Of a stretch of 64,000 nt of DNA, positions 54,028-63,631 are shown piece by piece. Source of the stretch: Pseudarthrobacter defluvii (lineage in GTDB: Bacteria; Actinomycetota; Actinomycetes; Actinomycetales; Micrococcaceae); NCBI RefSeq assembly GCF_030323865.1, contig NZ_CP066362.1:4157454-4221453 (forward strand), written 5' to 3'. Position 1 is the first letter of the stretch; each line of letters begins with the position of its first letter. The position numbers and the translations under genes are program-made. The notes beneath the pieces are model-generated. The model was not told the origin of the DNA and did no database searches. It saw only the letters and a list, made by a program, of their open reading frames with translations.

Positions 54028-54805
54028 GAGCCAAAGGCGGCCATCCTTCTCCGTATAAAGCTATTGCGCTATACGCCGTGGCGCTAGGCGACAAAGTCGC
54101 AGCAGATATCGGCCTGTAGGAGCCAGACCTGCGCAATACAAGGCATACGCTTCAAATCAACGAATCGTTGAAGCTCCAAGCACCGTGAATAAGTGGACGT
54201 GCTGTACGGCCTGCTGCTCCTAATGCGTCCAGACCGAGGTTCCTGCTGGCTATGCACCGGGGTGGCGGCTCCGTGCGTAGCGCTTGATGTGCTTGTCCCG
54301 CGGCACCAGATTTTCCTCGTCTTCCCGTACGCGTTACCAGTCCTGCCCAACGCTGCTCCCACTCCATCAATCGACGAACGTACCCTCCAAAGCCACGCTG
54401 CCCGATTGCACGACGTAGCGTGAAGTAAGGCGCGAGAGGTCCCGTAACGGTCGCTGGAGGATCCGCCTCCCTCCGCGCTGGAAATGTGCAGCACAAAGCG
54501 GCCGGGCGGGCTCACAAGTGATCGTTTTACGGCCTACGTGCTGCAGCGCTATTGGAGTCCGACGTACAGCCGCCTAGTGGTCACCGCCTTTATGACCGCA
54601 AATCGACCCGGCGGACCAGATTTGGCAGCGGGCAGCCGTGCTGACGCACCGCTCTCCTAGAATCTCCGGCGTAAGGCCAGCCCTGTCGCGGGGCACACTG
54701 AAAGCACCGAGCATACGACACCTAAATCGCGCTGTTGGGTCCTAAGCATGGCGATGCGGGCGAAGGCATGAAATTTCCACAACAAGAGGAAACTGAGGAT
54801 CGCGA

Positions 54806-54821
54806 CGTTTCACGTGAAACA
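54806..54821. other. parS site 3
   Basis: Core palindrome intact; the first base of the 16-mer is C. It lies 36 bases (start to start) from site 4. Confidence 0.92.
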
Positions 54822-54841
54822 GCTGCTTCACGAACCAGCCA

Positions 54842-54857
54842 TGTTTCACGTGAAACA
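54842..54857. other. parS site 4
   Basis: Perfect 16-bp TGTTTCACGTGAAACA. Confidence 0.95.
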
Positions 54858-55368
54858 CAGAAGCGGCCATCCGAGGTCGTACGCAGAAAACAGGACAGCA
54901 TGCCCCCTGCGGGTAAGACGCTGCGGTGCCTAGGGCTGGGTTCGTGAATTGCAGAGACCCCACGGCCGGGGAGCGATTCCGTGGAATTCCCGGGGACATG
55001 CCAGAAGCTGCGGTCCGCGGCACGCGCTGCACCTTGCGCGGCAGACATCCTGTCGCACTCGATCCCTGGTTTGAGCAGAACACCGGTAGGCACCTGCAAC
55101 GGGGCCATTCGGAAGTGCGAGTGTGACCGCAACGACGACTGTTAGCACCCAGCATGGCCTCCGCCCGGGGTTTCCACTTCCACCCGTACCAGGTACGCAA
55201 GTGAGGCAACAGGCAAGGTCGACTCGTGTGCAGGCAAGGCACTTAGCCAGGCGCCTGCAATCAAGCCGGCCGTCCGTCCTGTCACCAGCACCGCATACAG
55301 TAGGCGTGAGGGACATGACCGCCAAGAGGACGGAACAACTCATCCGCCGAGCGAACTTGTCCCCACGG

Positions 55369-55411
55369 TTATCCACAGACCCACGCTCGGGTTTCCACAA
55401 GATTATCCACA
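55369..55411 (+). other. DnaA-box cluster 1
   Basis: TTATCCACA occurs at 55369-55377 and 55403-55411, with a weaker GTTTCCACA at 55391-55399. All point the same way, and the last two are 12 bases apart, start to start. TTATCCACA is the consensus DnaA box. Confidence 0.7.
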
Positions 55412-55615
55412 GCCGAAAGCGGCGGCCATCTTTCGACTTACTTGTTGGTTGCACGCGACTTGCTGACCGCCGCCTCCCTAGAGGTAAGCACTTAGGCCTG
55501 GATCGCCGTCCCTAACAGGTGGCGCCCTGACCATAAGCTCACCAGGCAGGATGACTTACCAACCGAAAGTATGTGCATATCGATGCTGCAGCCCTCGCTC
55601 CCGCCGCTAAAGGCG

Positions 55616-55631
55616 GGTTTCACGTGAAACA
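55616..55631. other. parS site 5
   Basis: Core palindrome intact; the first base of the 16-mer is G. Confidence 0.92.
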
Positions 55632-55735
55632 CTAATACTCTTGCCATGTGCGCGCAGATGACGATATTGGTCACCAAGACCATGGCCTCAGTGTGACGCT
55701 GCTGCAGCCTGCCGTGAAGGGGCCGGCCGTGGCCG

Positions 55736-55780
55736 GAATCCACAAAGATATTCACAGCGTTATCCACAGCGTTATCCACT
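55736..55780 (+). other. DnaA-box cluster 2: four 9-mers in 12-bp register
   Basis: GAATCCACA (55736), ATATTCACA (55748), TTATCCACA (55760) and TTATCCACT (55772) start exactly 12 bases apart in the same orientation. The third is the consensus DnaA box; the others differ by one or two bases. The register suggests a cooperative DnaA-binding array. Confidence 0.7.
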
Positions 55781-56505
55781 GGATGCTTGGAGGGGCGAAA
55801 CATAGGCCCCAAGGGTTCGAGGATCCCATATCAAGGTGCCAGAAGTGTAGCTCAAGCCTAATAGGGATCGTGCTCCCGCAGAACGGGACCGTCCAGGACG
55901 AGCAGTACATGAGCCCCGCAAATCTACTGTAAGGGCCAGACGGACTACGTTGCGGCTTGTCGGTGGACTATGCCATGTGCTCAGTGTGGCCCTTACAGAG
56001 ATCGAGTCCATGTTGCCAGGGCCTTCTATGCTTCCGAATCCAAGACCTAGCAGCGATATATAGCTGTCCTATCGGCGCAGAATACGCCGCCCTGGCACCG
56101 CAAACCTAAGAGGAGAAGGAGTCCCGGCCGTACAAAGCGAGATGAGGCATGACCTACAGACAGTCGCGTCCTCCTCAAGCAATAGCCTTGAGGCGTTGCC
56201 CGTTCAAGAGAGTGAACTGCGAGGCTCGACGAGACCCGAACATCACGTTCGTGCGGACGGAGATCGCTGTCTATAGCCCGTAGGACGGCTGCAGCCAAGG
56301 ACAACGCCAGGTGCATGACAGCACATATAGAGTGACGGAAGAAGCTGTCGTACAGGGGTGCCCCCTGCCTCCGCTGCGGGCGCCCTCTAAAAGTAGGGCA
56401 GAACGAGGGAGCGATAGCAAGTCCGGCTGCCTACACCAGCGGGACACTACGCCGTTTTCCTGGCCGAATACCAGGGTCCGAGCACGATTCACGAATGGCT
56501 GGGGT

Positions 56506-56521
56506 CGTTTCACGTGAAACA
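56506..56521. other. parS site 6
   Basis: Core palindrome intact; the first base of the 16-mer is C. Confidence 0.92.
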
Positions 56522-56697
56522 TCTGGGACCTACCGTCGGTGCGAAAGGGGGAGCGGTCCCTGGCGCGGTCGTACGATCCTTCGAGCCAGAATCCCCAACC
56601 CGGAACTTCTAACCGCGCCTGAAATGCCGCGAGTAGAGCGCCCGTAGCCTCACGATCTGTCGCTTAACGTGTTGCCGCTTACATGTGCGGCTCCTGA

Positions 56698-56713
56698 TGT
56701 TTCACGTGAAACA
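56698..56713. other. parS site 7
   Basis: Perfect 16-bp TGTTTCACGTGAAACA. Confidence 0.95.
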
Positions 56714-57409
56714 GCCGCCTACGTCTCCAACTTTGAATGTCACGCGGCTTACCAACGACCATCCGAAAAGGACTACCTCCAAGCAGATTCGGTTAAGGCG
56801 CTCTGCCGCTAGCAATACACACACCGATCCGTGCGTCACACTCAAACGCGGTGTTCCGGACCCGCCTTCCGTAGTTGCAGCACAACCTCCCTCCCGCCGA
56901 AGGCAAATGATGCTGCGCTAGGTGCGGCAAGCTGAAAGCGTGAGGTCGGAAACCTGCCTGTCGCCTACAGCGACACACGACACATGGCCCGCTGCAGGCC
57001 CTCCTCCCGCTGCAATATACCTCTTGCACGTCCGACACCAGCGTACAAAGCGCAAATACGTATTCATTTGAAGCAAACGTCGGTATTGGCGGTTCCATTA
57101 TGGGACGCCCGAGCACCAAGGATAGGGCTTGATACCCAGGAAAAGCATGCTCTGCACAGTTCCCAGCGGAGTCCGTCCTCCTCAAAAACAACGCAAGGAA
57201 ACGGGAAGTGCCAACCCCACGCATTCCTCCACCCAATCAAGGACAACAAGGGGCGGCAAATGCAGATACCTCAACGAAAGAGGGGGTAGGTCGTCCGCGG
57301 GGGGCTCGGACCTATGACGTTTGTAAGCACACTTGGCGGCTGGAGAGCGAGATGCAGAACATCTGTCAGTGTGGGGGAAAGGACAGCGCTGGGCCCGCCA
57401 GCACACCCT

Positions 57410-57425
57410 TGTTTCACGTGAAACA
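57410..57425. other. parS site 8
   Basis: Perfect 16-bp TGTTTCACGTGAAACA, the nearest intergenic site to parB. Confidence 0.95.
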
Positions 57426-57861
57426 CTTCTACCGTCACGGCTACCGGTAGAACTGGCACGACAGGACGGATCACGATCCTCTACTCTGAAATCCTTCCAC
57501 TCCTCCCAACAGCTGGATCAAAGCACTTCTCGTTACAAAAGGGGGTGTAAGAACATGATGATCAGAGAATTATGCGGATTTACCAGTGAGATAGAGACGC
57601 ATGTCTCCGTGGGAATGGTGAAGGCGACCCCAAAAGGCCGCGCACACAACCCTTAGCAAGCGACCACGGGAAGGGTAAGCGCTCGACCATGTACGCGGCC
57701 ACAGAGCGTAATTCGACGTTGGCCTCCCTGAAAGCTAGCCAGTCTAGGGCCGGCCAACAATCTCTAGCGGCGATTGGCAGATGTAGTTGCGATATCAGGA
57801 CAGAACCTTCAGCTACTTGCCCCGCCACCAACCATCACAGCGTACGGCTCCGCCCACTACT

Positions 57862-57898
57862 AAAAAAGACCCGATTCGCGAAGAATCGGGCCTTTCTT
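57862..57898 (-). terminator. Intrinsic terminator of the parAB operon
   Basis: On the minus strand the stem CCCGATTC/GAATCGGG (57870-57877 with 57883-57890) has a 5-base loop and is followed by six U. It lies just after the parB stop. Confidence 0.92.
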
Positions 57899-57906
57899 AT
57901 TGGGGA

Positions 57907-59199
57907 TCAGTTAGACGAATCCGGAGCCAACACATCCATAATGCGGTTTAGGTCCTCAACGCTGGCAAACTCGATGCTCACCTTACCTTTTCTCACACCG
58001 AGCGAGATCTTGACGTTCGTATCAAGGCGGTCGGAGAGCGAGGAAGCCAAGTAATCAAGGCGTTCATGCCGGGCCCCAGGGCGCGGGATGTTGTTCTTCG
58101 TGGGCTTTGCAGGATCCTGGTACAGCGTCACCGCCTCTTCCGTGGCCCGCACTGACATACCCTCTGCAACAATCCTCTGCGCGAGCCGCTCCATGGCGGC
58201 AGCGTCGGGCAGCGACAGAAGGGCACGTGCATGGCCTGCGGACAGCACCCCGGCAGCCACCCGCCGCTGTACCAGCGGGGGGAGTTTCAGCAAGCGAAGA
58301 GTGTTGGACACCTGCGGCCTGGAACGGCCAATGCGGTCCGCCAGCTGCTCGTGGGTGGTACCAAAGTCTTCCAGGAGCTGCTGGTAGGCCGCTGCCTCTT
58401 CCAGCGGGTTCAGCTGGCTGCGGTGGAGGTTCTCGAGCAGAGCGTCCCGGAGAAGGTCGTCGTCCGTCGTATCGCGGATGATCGCAGGAATGGTTTCGAG
58501 CCCAGCGGCTTGGACGGCGCGCCAGCGGCGTTCGCCCATGACCAACTCGTAGGGTTCGCTACCGGGTTCGGTTGATGTGCGAACAACAACGGGCTGGAGC
58601 ACCCCAATCTCGCGAACCGAGTGAACCAGTTCCGCCATGTCGTCTTCATCGAAAACATTGCGCGGCTGCTTCCGGTTCGGGTGGATATCTGACACCGGAA
58701 TCTCGGCGAAACGTGCACCGGGAACTTCCACCAGCCCGACGCCGGAGTCGGCAGCCACACCGGCCTGAGCAGGCTCTTCGGGGCGTGAAATATCCACCGG
58801 CTTTGGGGCTTCCGAATCTTCCACTGCGGCAGGTGGTTCGGCGGCGGCAGCCTTGGATCCCGCTGCGGGGGACTTCCTGGCAGGAGCCCTCTTTGCCGAA
58901 GCGGGAGCAGCCGCCGAGGCTGGCTTCTTATCATCGCTGCTCTTATCGGCAGCGGCCTTGGAGGCAGCTGCTTTAGCTGAAGAAGACGGGGTGGCGGGAG
59001 TTGCCGCCTCCTTGCTCTGCATTCCGGTGACTGCTGCCGCTGCAGGCTGCTCTGAGGGTTCTGCCTTCCTGCGTCCTTCCGGGAAGAACAGATCAACAGG
59101 CCGCGATACCGCCCCACCGTTGCCGGAACCATTGGTTGCGGCGGAACTTGGAATCAGCGCGCCAAGACCGCGGCCTAGGCCCCGTCGCTTCTCGCTCAT
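57907..59199 (-). CDS. parB: Chromosome partitioning protein ParB
   Basis: A 430-aa CTP-dependent DNA clamp that loads at parS and spreads to organise origin DNA. The N-terminus has [16 protein letters not shown], the ParA-stimulating motif. An Ala/Lys/Pro-rich linker covers about 35-150. The CTP/N-domain starts near 165 ([27 protein letters not shown]). The helix-turn-helix is [20 protein letters not shown], and the C-terminus is a dimerisation domain. Its targets surround it: eight parS sites to the right end of trxA and one in parA. Confidence 0.96.
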   Translation of the reverse strand: MSEKRRGLGRGLGALIPSSAATNGSGNGGAVSRPVDLFFPEGRRKAEPSEQPAAAAVTGMQSKEAATPATPSSSAKAAASKAAADKSSDDKKPASAAAPASAKRAPARKSPAAGSKAAAAEPPAAVEDSEAPKPVDISRPEEPAQAGVAADSGVGLVEVPGARFAEIPVSDIHPNRKQPRNVFDEDDMAELVHSVREIGVLQPVVVRTSTEPGSEPYELVMGERRWRAVQAAGLETIPAIIRDTTDDDLLRDALLENLHRSQLNPLEEAAAYQQLLEDFGTTHEQLADRIGRSRPQVSNTLRLLKLPPLVQRRVAAGVLSAGHARALLSLPDAAAMERLAQRIVAEGMSVRATEEAVTLYQDPAKPTKNNIPRPGARHERLDYLASSLSDRLDTNVKISLGVRKGKVSIEFASVEDLNRIMDVLAPDSSN

Positions 59200-59264
59200 G
59201 GGTAAATCCCTCCAGTGGTAGAGCCGGGCTGACCCTTGCTCCGTGCGTTGCGGTATTGAAGATT

Positions 59265-60347
59265 CTAGCGTTCCGCTATTTCAGCGGCGGCTTCCAAGTA
59301 GGACAGGGCACCACTTGAGGACGGATCGTAAGTCATGACCGTCTGCTGGTAGCTGGGGGCTTCGGAGATGCGGACGGACCGTGGAACCACGGCCGAGAGG
59401 ACCTGTTCGGGGAAGTGCTGGCGTACCTCCGCAGCGACCTGGGCAGCGAGGTTGGTGCGGCCGTCGTACATGGTGAGCAGGATGGTCGACACAACGAGGT
59501 CCGCGTTAAGGTGCTTTTGGATCATCTCGATGTTCTTGAGCAGCTGGCTCAGGCCCTCCAGTGCGTAGTACTCGCACTGAATGGGGATCAGCACCTCACT
59601 GGCTGCGCAGAAAGCGTTGACGGTCAGCAGGCCCAAGCTGGGTGGGCAGTCGATGAACACATAGTCCAGCCGGTCCTCGCCGTTCTTCTCGCGTTCCTTC
59701 GCGTAGACATCGATGGCCCGGCGCAGCCGCTGCTCGCGCGCCACAAGGGACACCAGCTCAATCTCGGCCCCTGCAAGGTGGATCGTTGCCGGCGCGCAGA
59801 TGAGCTTTCCGATATCCGGGCACGGGGCTACGACGTCGGCAAGAGGGACGTCATTGATCAGGACGTCATAGATGCTGTCAACGTCTGCATGATGCTCGAT
59901 GCCCAAGGCGGTGGAGGCATTGCCCTGGGGATCGATATCGATGACCAGCACATTGAGTCCGGCCGCTGCCAAAGCCGCGGCGATGTTGACCGTGGTGGTG
60001 GTCTTGCCTACTCCACCCTTCTGGTTGGACACCGTGAATATACGGGTCTTTTCGGGGCGAGGGAGCTGACGTCCCATCAGACGCTCACGGCGCTTCGTTT
60101 CATGGGCAAGCTCCCGTGCAATGGGGCTGGAGTCGTCGATCGCGTCGATGACGTTTGATCGACCGTTCGTGGTTGTTTCACGTGAAACTGCATTGCCCGA
60201 CGCAGCGGAGACACCTGCTTTCGGGTGGTTTCCACCCCGGGCGGGAGCCATGCCGATACCGGCAAGTCCGGACCCAGCGACAGAACGTGCCGACCCCAGG
60301 GACACAAACGGCGGGATCCGTTGTGCGGAGGCTTCACTACTGGTCAC
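59265..60347 (-). CDS. parA: Chromosome partitioning ATPase ParA
   Basis: A 360-aa Walker-type ATPase that moves ParB-bound origins. The deviant Walker A is K110-G-G-V-G-K-T, followed by [11 protein letters not shown] and [12 protein letters not shown]. An N-terminal extension of about 100 residues precedes the ATPase. Codons 53-58 of that extension contain the ninth parS and read as VSRET. The GTG at 60347 gives this form; an internal ATG at 60077 would remove the extension. It is 65 bases before parB and forms an operon with it. Confidence 0.95.
   Translation of the reverse strand: MTSSEASAQRIPPFVSLGSARSVAGSGLAGIGMAPARGGNHPKAGVSAASGNAVSRETTTNGRSNVIDAIDDSSPIARELAHETKRRERLMGRQLPRPEKTRIFTVSNQKGGVGKTTTTVNIAAALAAAGLNVLVIDIDPQGNASTALGIEHHADVDSIYDVLINDVPLADVVAPCPDIGKLICAPATIHLAGAEIELVSLVAREQRLRRAIDVYAKEREKNGEDRLDYVFIDCPPSLGLLTVNAFCAASEVLIPIQCEYYALEGLSQLLKNIEMIQKHLNADLVVSTILLTMYDGRTNLAAQVAAEVRQHFPEQVLSAVVPRSVRISEAPSYQQTVMTYDPSSSGALSYLEAAAEIAER
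60174..60189. other. parS site 9, within the parA coding region
   Basis: TGTTTCACGTGAAACT retains the full core palindrome. Read on the parA strand, the core encodes Val-Ser-Arg-Glu-Thr in the N-terminal extension. Confidence 0.93.
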
Positions 60348-60436
60348 TGGGGCACACTCACTCTCGTTCAGCCAATTTTGCTGCCGTTGTCTAGCCTAAC
60401 TGCTCCTGCCTGCTGACAGCCGTCAGCGGGCCCGGG

Positions 60437-61087
60437 TCAGGACTTCTTTTGGGACTTGTTCACCACAATGCGGACCACCGTAGTGGGCTCCTCGAGGAGG
60501 TTGTCACCTACGGTCAGTACCGAGGTCTCAACGCCACCCAGCTTACGGATGGTCTTGGCCGCCTTCTCGATTTCTTCCCCCGCACTGCGTCCCTTGATGG
60601 CCACCACTTCACCGTGGCCGCCAAGGAGCGGGATGGTGAGGCCGGCCAGGTTGGTCAGGGCCGAAACGGCGCGGGCGGTTACCACGTCAGCCTCCACCTG
60701 CCCTACGGCCAACTCGGCGCGCGTACGCATGACTGTGACGTTTTCCAGGCCAAGGTCATCCACCACTTCCTGGAGCCAGATCACGCGACGCTCCAGCGGC
60801 TCGATGAGCGTCAGCTCAAGGTCCGGGCGCGCAATGGCAAGGCACAGGCCAGGCAGTCCGGCGCCGCTTCCGACGTCGGCAACATGGCTTCCCGGGGGAA
60901 TCTCGCTTTCGATGACTGCACAATTGAGGACATGCCGGCTCCACAACCTGGGCACCTCCCGTGGCCCGATAAGGCCCCGCTCAGTTCCTGAGGTGGCCAA
61001 GTGCTCCACGTAGCGCTTGGCAAGGTCCAGCCGGTCGCCGAAGATTTTCTCAGCAGCGCGCAGTTCTGCTGCCGTGATGTCAACCAT
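60437..61087 (-). CDS. rsmG: 16S rRNA (guanine-N7) methyltransferase RsmG
   Basis: A 216-aa SAM-dependent methyltransferase that modifies G527 of 16S rRNA. The SAM site is HVADVGSGAGLPGLCLA, followed by LTLIEPLERRVIWLQEV and the catalytic-region VVTARAVSAL. Loss of this protein gives low-level streptomycin resistance in several bacteria. Normal length. It sits between khpB and parA, 89 bases before the parA start. Confidence 0.95.
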   Translation of the reverse strand: MVDITAAELRAAEKIFGDRLDLAKRYVEHLATSGTERGLIGPREVPRLWSRHVLNCAVIESEIPPGSHVADVGSGAGLPGLCLAIARPDLELTLIEPLERRVIWLQEVVDDLGLENVTVMRTRAELAVGQVEADVVTARAVSALTNLAGLTIPLLGGHGEVVAIKGRSAGEEIEKAAKTIRKLGGVETSVLTVGDNLLEEPTTVVRIVVNKSQKKS

Positions 61088-61107
61088 GGTTATCGGGTCA
61101 GCATTCT

Positions 61108-61671
61108 CTAGTCCGCGGAAACAACAATGTGGCGTCCGGCGCCTTCGCCCTCGGACTCACTGACCAAGCCGAGGTCGGCCACAGCATCATGAACAATCTT
61201 GCGTTCGTAGGCACTCATCGGTTCAAGTGCCACCGACTTGCCGGTTTCCTTGACGGACGCCGCGGCGTCTTCGGCAATCTTCTGCAGGTGGCCCGTGCGC
61301 TCCTGCCGGTAGCCATTGATGTCCAGGACAAGCCGGGAACGGTTTTCCGTGGCCGACAGGACTGCCAGCCGAGTCAGCTCCTGGAGCGCTTCAAGGACCT
61401 CGCCGTCTTCGCCAACCAGGCCTTCGAGACCCTCGGCTTCCTCCTCGGCGACGATGGAGATGTAGGTGCGGCCGTTGCGGACCTCAATGTCGATATCACC
61501 GTCGATATCGGCGATATCCAGCAGTTCCTCCAGGTAGTCGGCAGCGACGTCCCCCTCTTCCTCGAGGCGGCTGGCGGCGGAAACCTTGGCGGCGGAAGCA
61601 TCCTGGTTCACGGAAACGTCCTGATCTTCGATCTCTTCAGAAAAGGCGTGCTCGGTGCTCTCGGCAGACAT
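61108..61671 (-). CDS. khpB: RNA-binding protein KhpB/Jag (R3H domain)
   Basis: A 187-aa RNA-binding protein. A Glu/Asp/Ala-rich N-terminus precedes a KH-like domain (YLEELLDIADIDGDIDIEVR) and a C-terminal R3H domain with LEPMSAYERKIVHDAVADLG. Proteins of this kind regulate cell-wall growth and RNA metabolism in Gram-positives. The ATG overlaps the yidC stop by one base (TAATG), so translation is coupled. Confidence 0.93.
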   Translation of the reverse strand: MSAESTEHAFSEEIEDQDVSVNQDASAAKVSAASRLEEEGDVAADYLEELLDIADIDGDIDIEVRNGRTYISIVAEEEAEGLEGLVGEDGEVLEALQELTRLAVLSATENRSRLVLDINGYRQERTGHLQKIAEDAAASVKETGKSVALEPMSAYERKIVHDAVADLGLVSESEGEGAGRHIVVSAD

Positions 61672-62642
61672 TACTTCTTCTTCCTGTTCTTGCGCTGGGG
61701 CTGGACACGCTGTCCCTTGATCTCAACTGCGGCGGCCGCGGCGGCGTCGGCTGCTTCGTCCCGCTTGCCGGTCAGCACAGAAAGTGCCGGCAGGCCCTTG
61801 GCGGCACGGCGTTCGGCGAGGGCCTTGGCTGCGGGGGATCCCGGCGTCGGCATGCGGCGGATGACAAAGAACTGCTGGCCCATGGTCCAAAGGTTGGTGG
61901 TGGTCCAGTAGATCAGGACACCGATGGGGAAGTTAATGCCGCCCACACCGAAGACGATGGGCAGGATGTAAAGCATCATCTTCTGCTGGCGCATGAACGG
62001 GCTGGCCATGGCTTCTTCGGACATGTTCTTGGCCATGATCTGCTTCTGGGTGATGAACTGCGAGGCCGTCATGGCCAGGATCATCACGATCGACAGCACC
62101 ACCACGGCAACCTGGCCGCCACCACCCCCGCCGTGCAGCAGGGAAGCGGACAGCGGAGCCCCAAAAATGCTGGACGCATCGAACTCGACAACCTGTTCGT
62201 GGCTCATGGCACCGATGCCGGCGCCCTGGTCTTTGGCCTGCGAGATGCCCGACAGCACCTGGAAGAGTGCAAAGAAGAACGGCATCTGGATCAGCATGGG
62301 AAGGCAGGCGGAGAACGGGTTGGTCCCGTGCTTCTTGTACATGGCCATCTGTTCCTGGGCCATGGCCTGGCGGGAGAGCTGGTCGGTCTTGCCCTTGTAC
62401 TTTTCCTGCAGCTTCTTCAGGTCGGGCTGCAGCAGCTGCATGCCGCGCTGCGCCTTGATCTGCTTGACGAACACGGGGATGAGGGCGGCACGGATCACCA
62501 GCACCAGCCCGATGATGGCCAAAGTCCAGGTCCAGCCGTTCTCCGCGGGCATGCCAATGGCGCTGAGCCCGTCGTGGAACGCCACCATGATGAACGAAAC
62601 CAGCCACTTGAACGGGGCGATTATTGTTCCAAAGATGTCCAT
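61671..62642 (-). CDS. yidC: Membrane protein insertase YidC
   Basis: A 323-aa membrane insertase. The start MDIFGTIIAPFKWLVSFIMV is the first span. The core hydrophilic groove spans include LTLAIIGLVLVIRAALIPVF-type segments with a conserved Arg, and a loop rich in Lys and Gln (KLQEKYKGKTDQLSRQ). The C-terminus is Lys/Arg-rich, as in other Gram-positive forms that contact ribosomes. It inserts membrane proteins with or without SecYEG. YidD is encoded 15 bases upstream. Confidence 0.95.
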   Translation of the reverse strand: MDIFGTIIAPFKWLVSFIMVAFHDGLSAIGMPAENGWTWTLAIIGLVLVIRAALIPVFVKQIKAQRGMQLLQPDLKKLQEKYKGKTDQLSRQAMAQEQMAMYKKHGTNPFSACLPMLIQMPFFFALFQVLSGISQAKDQGAGIGAMSHEQVVEFDASSIFGAPLSASLLHGGGGGGQVAVVVLSIVMILAMTASQFITQKQIMAKNMSEEAMASPFMRQQKMMLYILPIVFGVGGINFPIGVLIYWTTTNLWTMGQQFFVIRRMPTPGSPAAKALAERRAAKGLPALSVLTGKRDEAADAAAAAAVEIKGQRVQPQRKNRKKK

Positions 62643-62657
62643 ACTTATCCCTATTCG

Positions 62658-63050
62658 TCAGGCCGCACTGCGGCCTTGTTCATCAGTCCGATCAACCCGG
62701 TAAATGTCCGGATTGTTCAGCACAACAATTGTGGGGGTCCGGCCTTCGGGCCATTCCCGGCGGCCGGCGGGGACGTGGTCCACGCCGCCGGCATTCCATG
62801 GGTGGCAGTGGCCAAGGCGCCGGGCTGCCAGCCAACTTCCCTTGACGGCGCCATGGACGGTGACCGCTTCAAGGGCATACGCCGAGCATGAAGGGAAGAA
62901 TCGGCAGACCGGGCCGTACAAGGGAGAAACCACCTTGCGGTAGGCCATCAGCAGAAGGATGAGGATGTTCCGGGGCAGGTCCCAGAGGAACCTCCCGACG
63001 GCGGCCAACAGGTGGCGGGAATGGGCGACGACGGCAGTGGCGTTAGGCAC
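62658..63050 (-). CDS. yidD: Membrane protein insertion efficiency factor YidD
   Basis: A 130-aa peripheral membrane protein that aids YidC-dependent insertion. The hallmark is CRFFPSCSAYALEAVTVHGA, then GHCHPWNAGGVDHVP, with the family Cys residues present. The GTG at 63050 has AGGAGGGG seven bases upstream and lies 8 bases inside the rnpA end. A C-terminal extension of about 35 residues goes beyond the core family length. Confidence 0.94.
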   Translation of the reverse strand: MPNATAVVAHSRHLLAAVGRFLWDLPRNILILLLMAYRKVVSPLYGPVCRFFPSCSAYALEAVTVHGAVKGSWLAARRLGHCHPWNAGGVDHVPAGRREWPEGRTPTIVVLNNPDIYRVDRTDEQGRSAA

Positions 63051-63453
63051 GCGTTGTCCCCTCCTGTGTTGTACCGGCCGAACCTTTGGCGGCAGCCCGT
63101 GAAGGGCGGCCGGCCAGCCGGTTCAGCGCAGATCCCAGTGCAGCGTTGTAGTCCGACAGCAGCTGGTCCCAGCTGGCGGTGGCAGACGCAGGAAGCGCCC
63201 GCACCACGATGGCGAGTCCCGTACCGTGCTCGCGCAGCGATGCAGCAGCTGCTTCCCTCAGTCTCCTCTTAACGAGGTTCCTGACCACAGCGTTCCCTAC
63301 ACTCTTGGAAACAATGAACCCGATCCGGCTGGGTTCGTCGGCAGCAATGGCTACCGCATATAACACTACGTTCCGGCGCCCATTGCGGACACCGGAACGT
63401 ACAGTTGTTGAAAAATCGGTTGAAGTCCTCAGGCGGTTGCGGGCGGCCAGCAC
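63043..63453 (-). CDS. rnpA: Ribonuclease P protein component
   Basis: A 136-aa basic protein that forms RNase P with the M1 RNA and helps trim tRNA 5' leaders. The start MLAARNRLRTSTDF and the central VGNAVVRNLVKRRLREA (with the RNR-like helix) are diagnostic. The GTG start is 40 bases from the rpmH stop. A Ser/Ala/Thr-rich tail of about 25 residues follows the fold. Confidence 0.95.
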   Translation of the reverse strand: MLAARNRLRTSTDFSTTVRSGVRNGRRNVVLYAVAIAADEPSRIGFIVSKSVGNAVVRNLVKRRLREAAAASLREHGTGLAIVVRALPASATASWDQLLSDYNAALGSALNRLAGRPSRAAAKGSAGTTQEGTTRA

Positions 63454-63493
63454 CTTAAACTCGCAAAGGGATGTCTACCGACGAGCCAGTTAT

Positions 63494-63631
63494 TTAGGCC
63501 GACAGTTCGATGCGGCCCTTGCCACGACGGGCTGCCAGGATGGCACGGCCGGCACGGGTACGCATACGAAGGCGGAAGCCGTGCTTCTTGGCTCGACGGC
63601 GGTTATTCGGCTGAAAAGTCCGCTTGCTCAC
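63494..63631 (-). CDS. rpmH: 50S ribosomal protein L34
   Basis: A 45-aa highly basic protein: [20 protein letters not shown] leads into a second Arg-rich helix ending in a IELSA tail. It is complete. The GTG at 63631 has GGAG ten bases upstream. It begins the leftward rpmH-rnpA-yidD-yidC-khpB-rsmG series, next to the dnaA-facing region. Confidence 0.96.
   Translation of the reverse strand: MSKRTFQPNNRRRAKKHGFRLRMRTRAGRAILAARRGKGRIELSA

Larger units (their letters stand above)
53652..57861. other. Apparently gene-free centromere-like region with eight parS sites
   Basis: No convincing gene is seen in this stretch of about 4.2 kb. The largest open frames (54930-55454, 174 codons; 56793-57236, 147 codons) have no good ribosome site, no family resemblance and unlikely composition. 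By eye the region is less GC-rich than both flanks and lacks the third-position GC bias of the coding DNA. It holds eight parS palindromes and two groups of DnaA-box-like 9-mers. GCGGCCATC recurs at 54037, 54863 and 55422. The likely role is a segregation centromere, perhaps with DnaA binding. Confidence 0.75.

Noticed and set aside
54930..55454. A 174-codon open frame on the minus strand inside the parS region
   Set aside because: It spans DnaA boxes, lacks a ribosome site, resembles no family and has a Cys/Arg-rich composition typical of chance frames.
55736..55780. Short regular repeats as a CRISPR array
   Set aside because: Units are 12 bases with no spacers of typical length and no cas genes; DnaA-box identity explains them better.
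56793..57236. A 147-codon open frame on the minus strand in the same region
   Set aside because: No ribosome site, no recognisable domain, and no coding bias against its flanks.
53652..57861. This region as the replication origin itself
   Set aside because: DnaA boxes are present but no AT-rich unwinding stretch is seen, and gene order places dnaA beyond the right edge.
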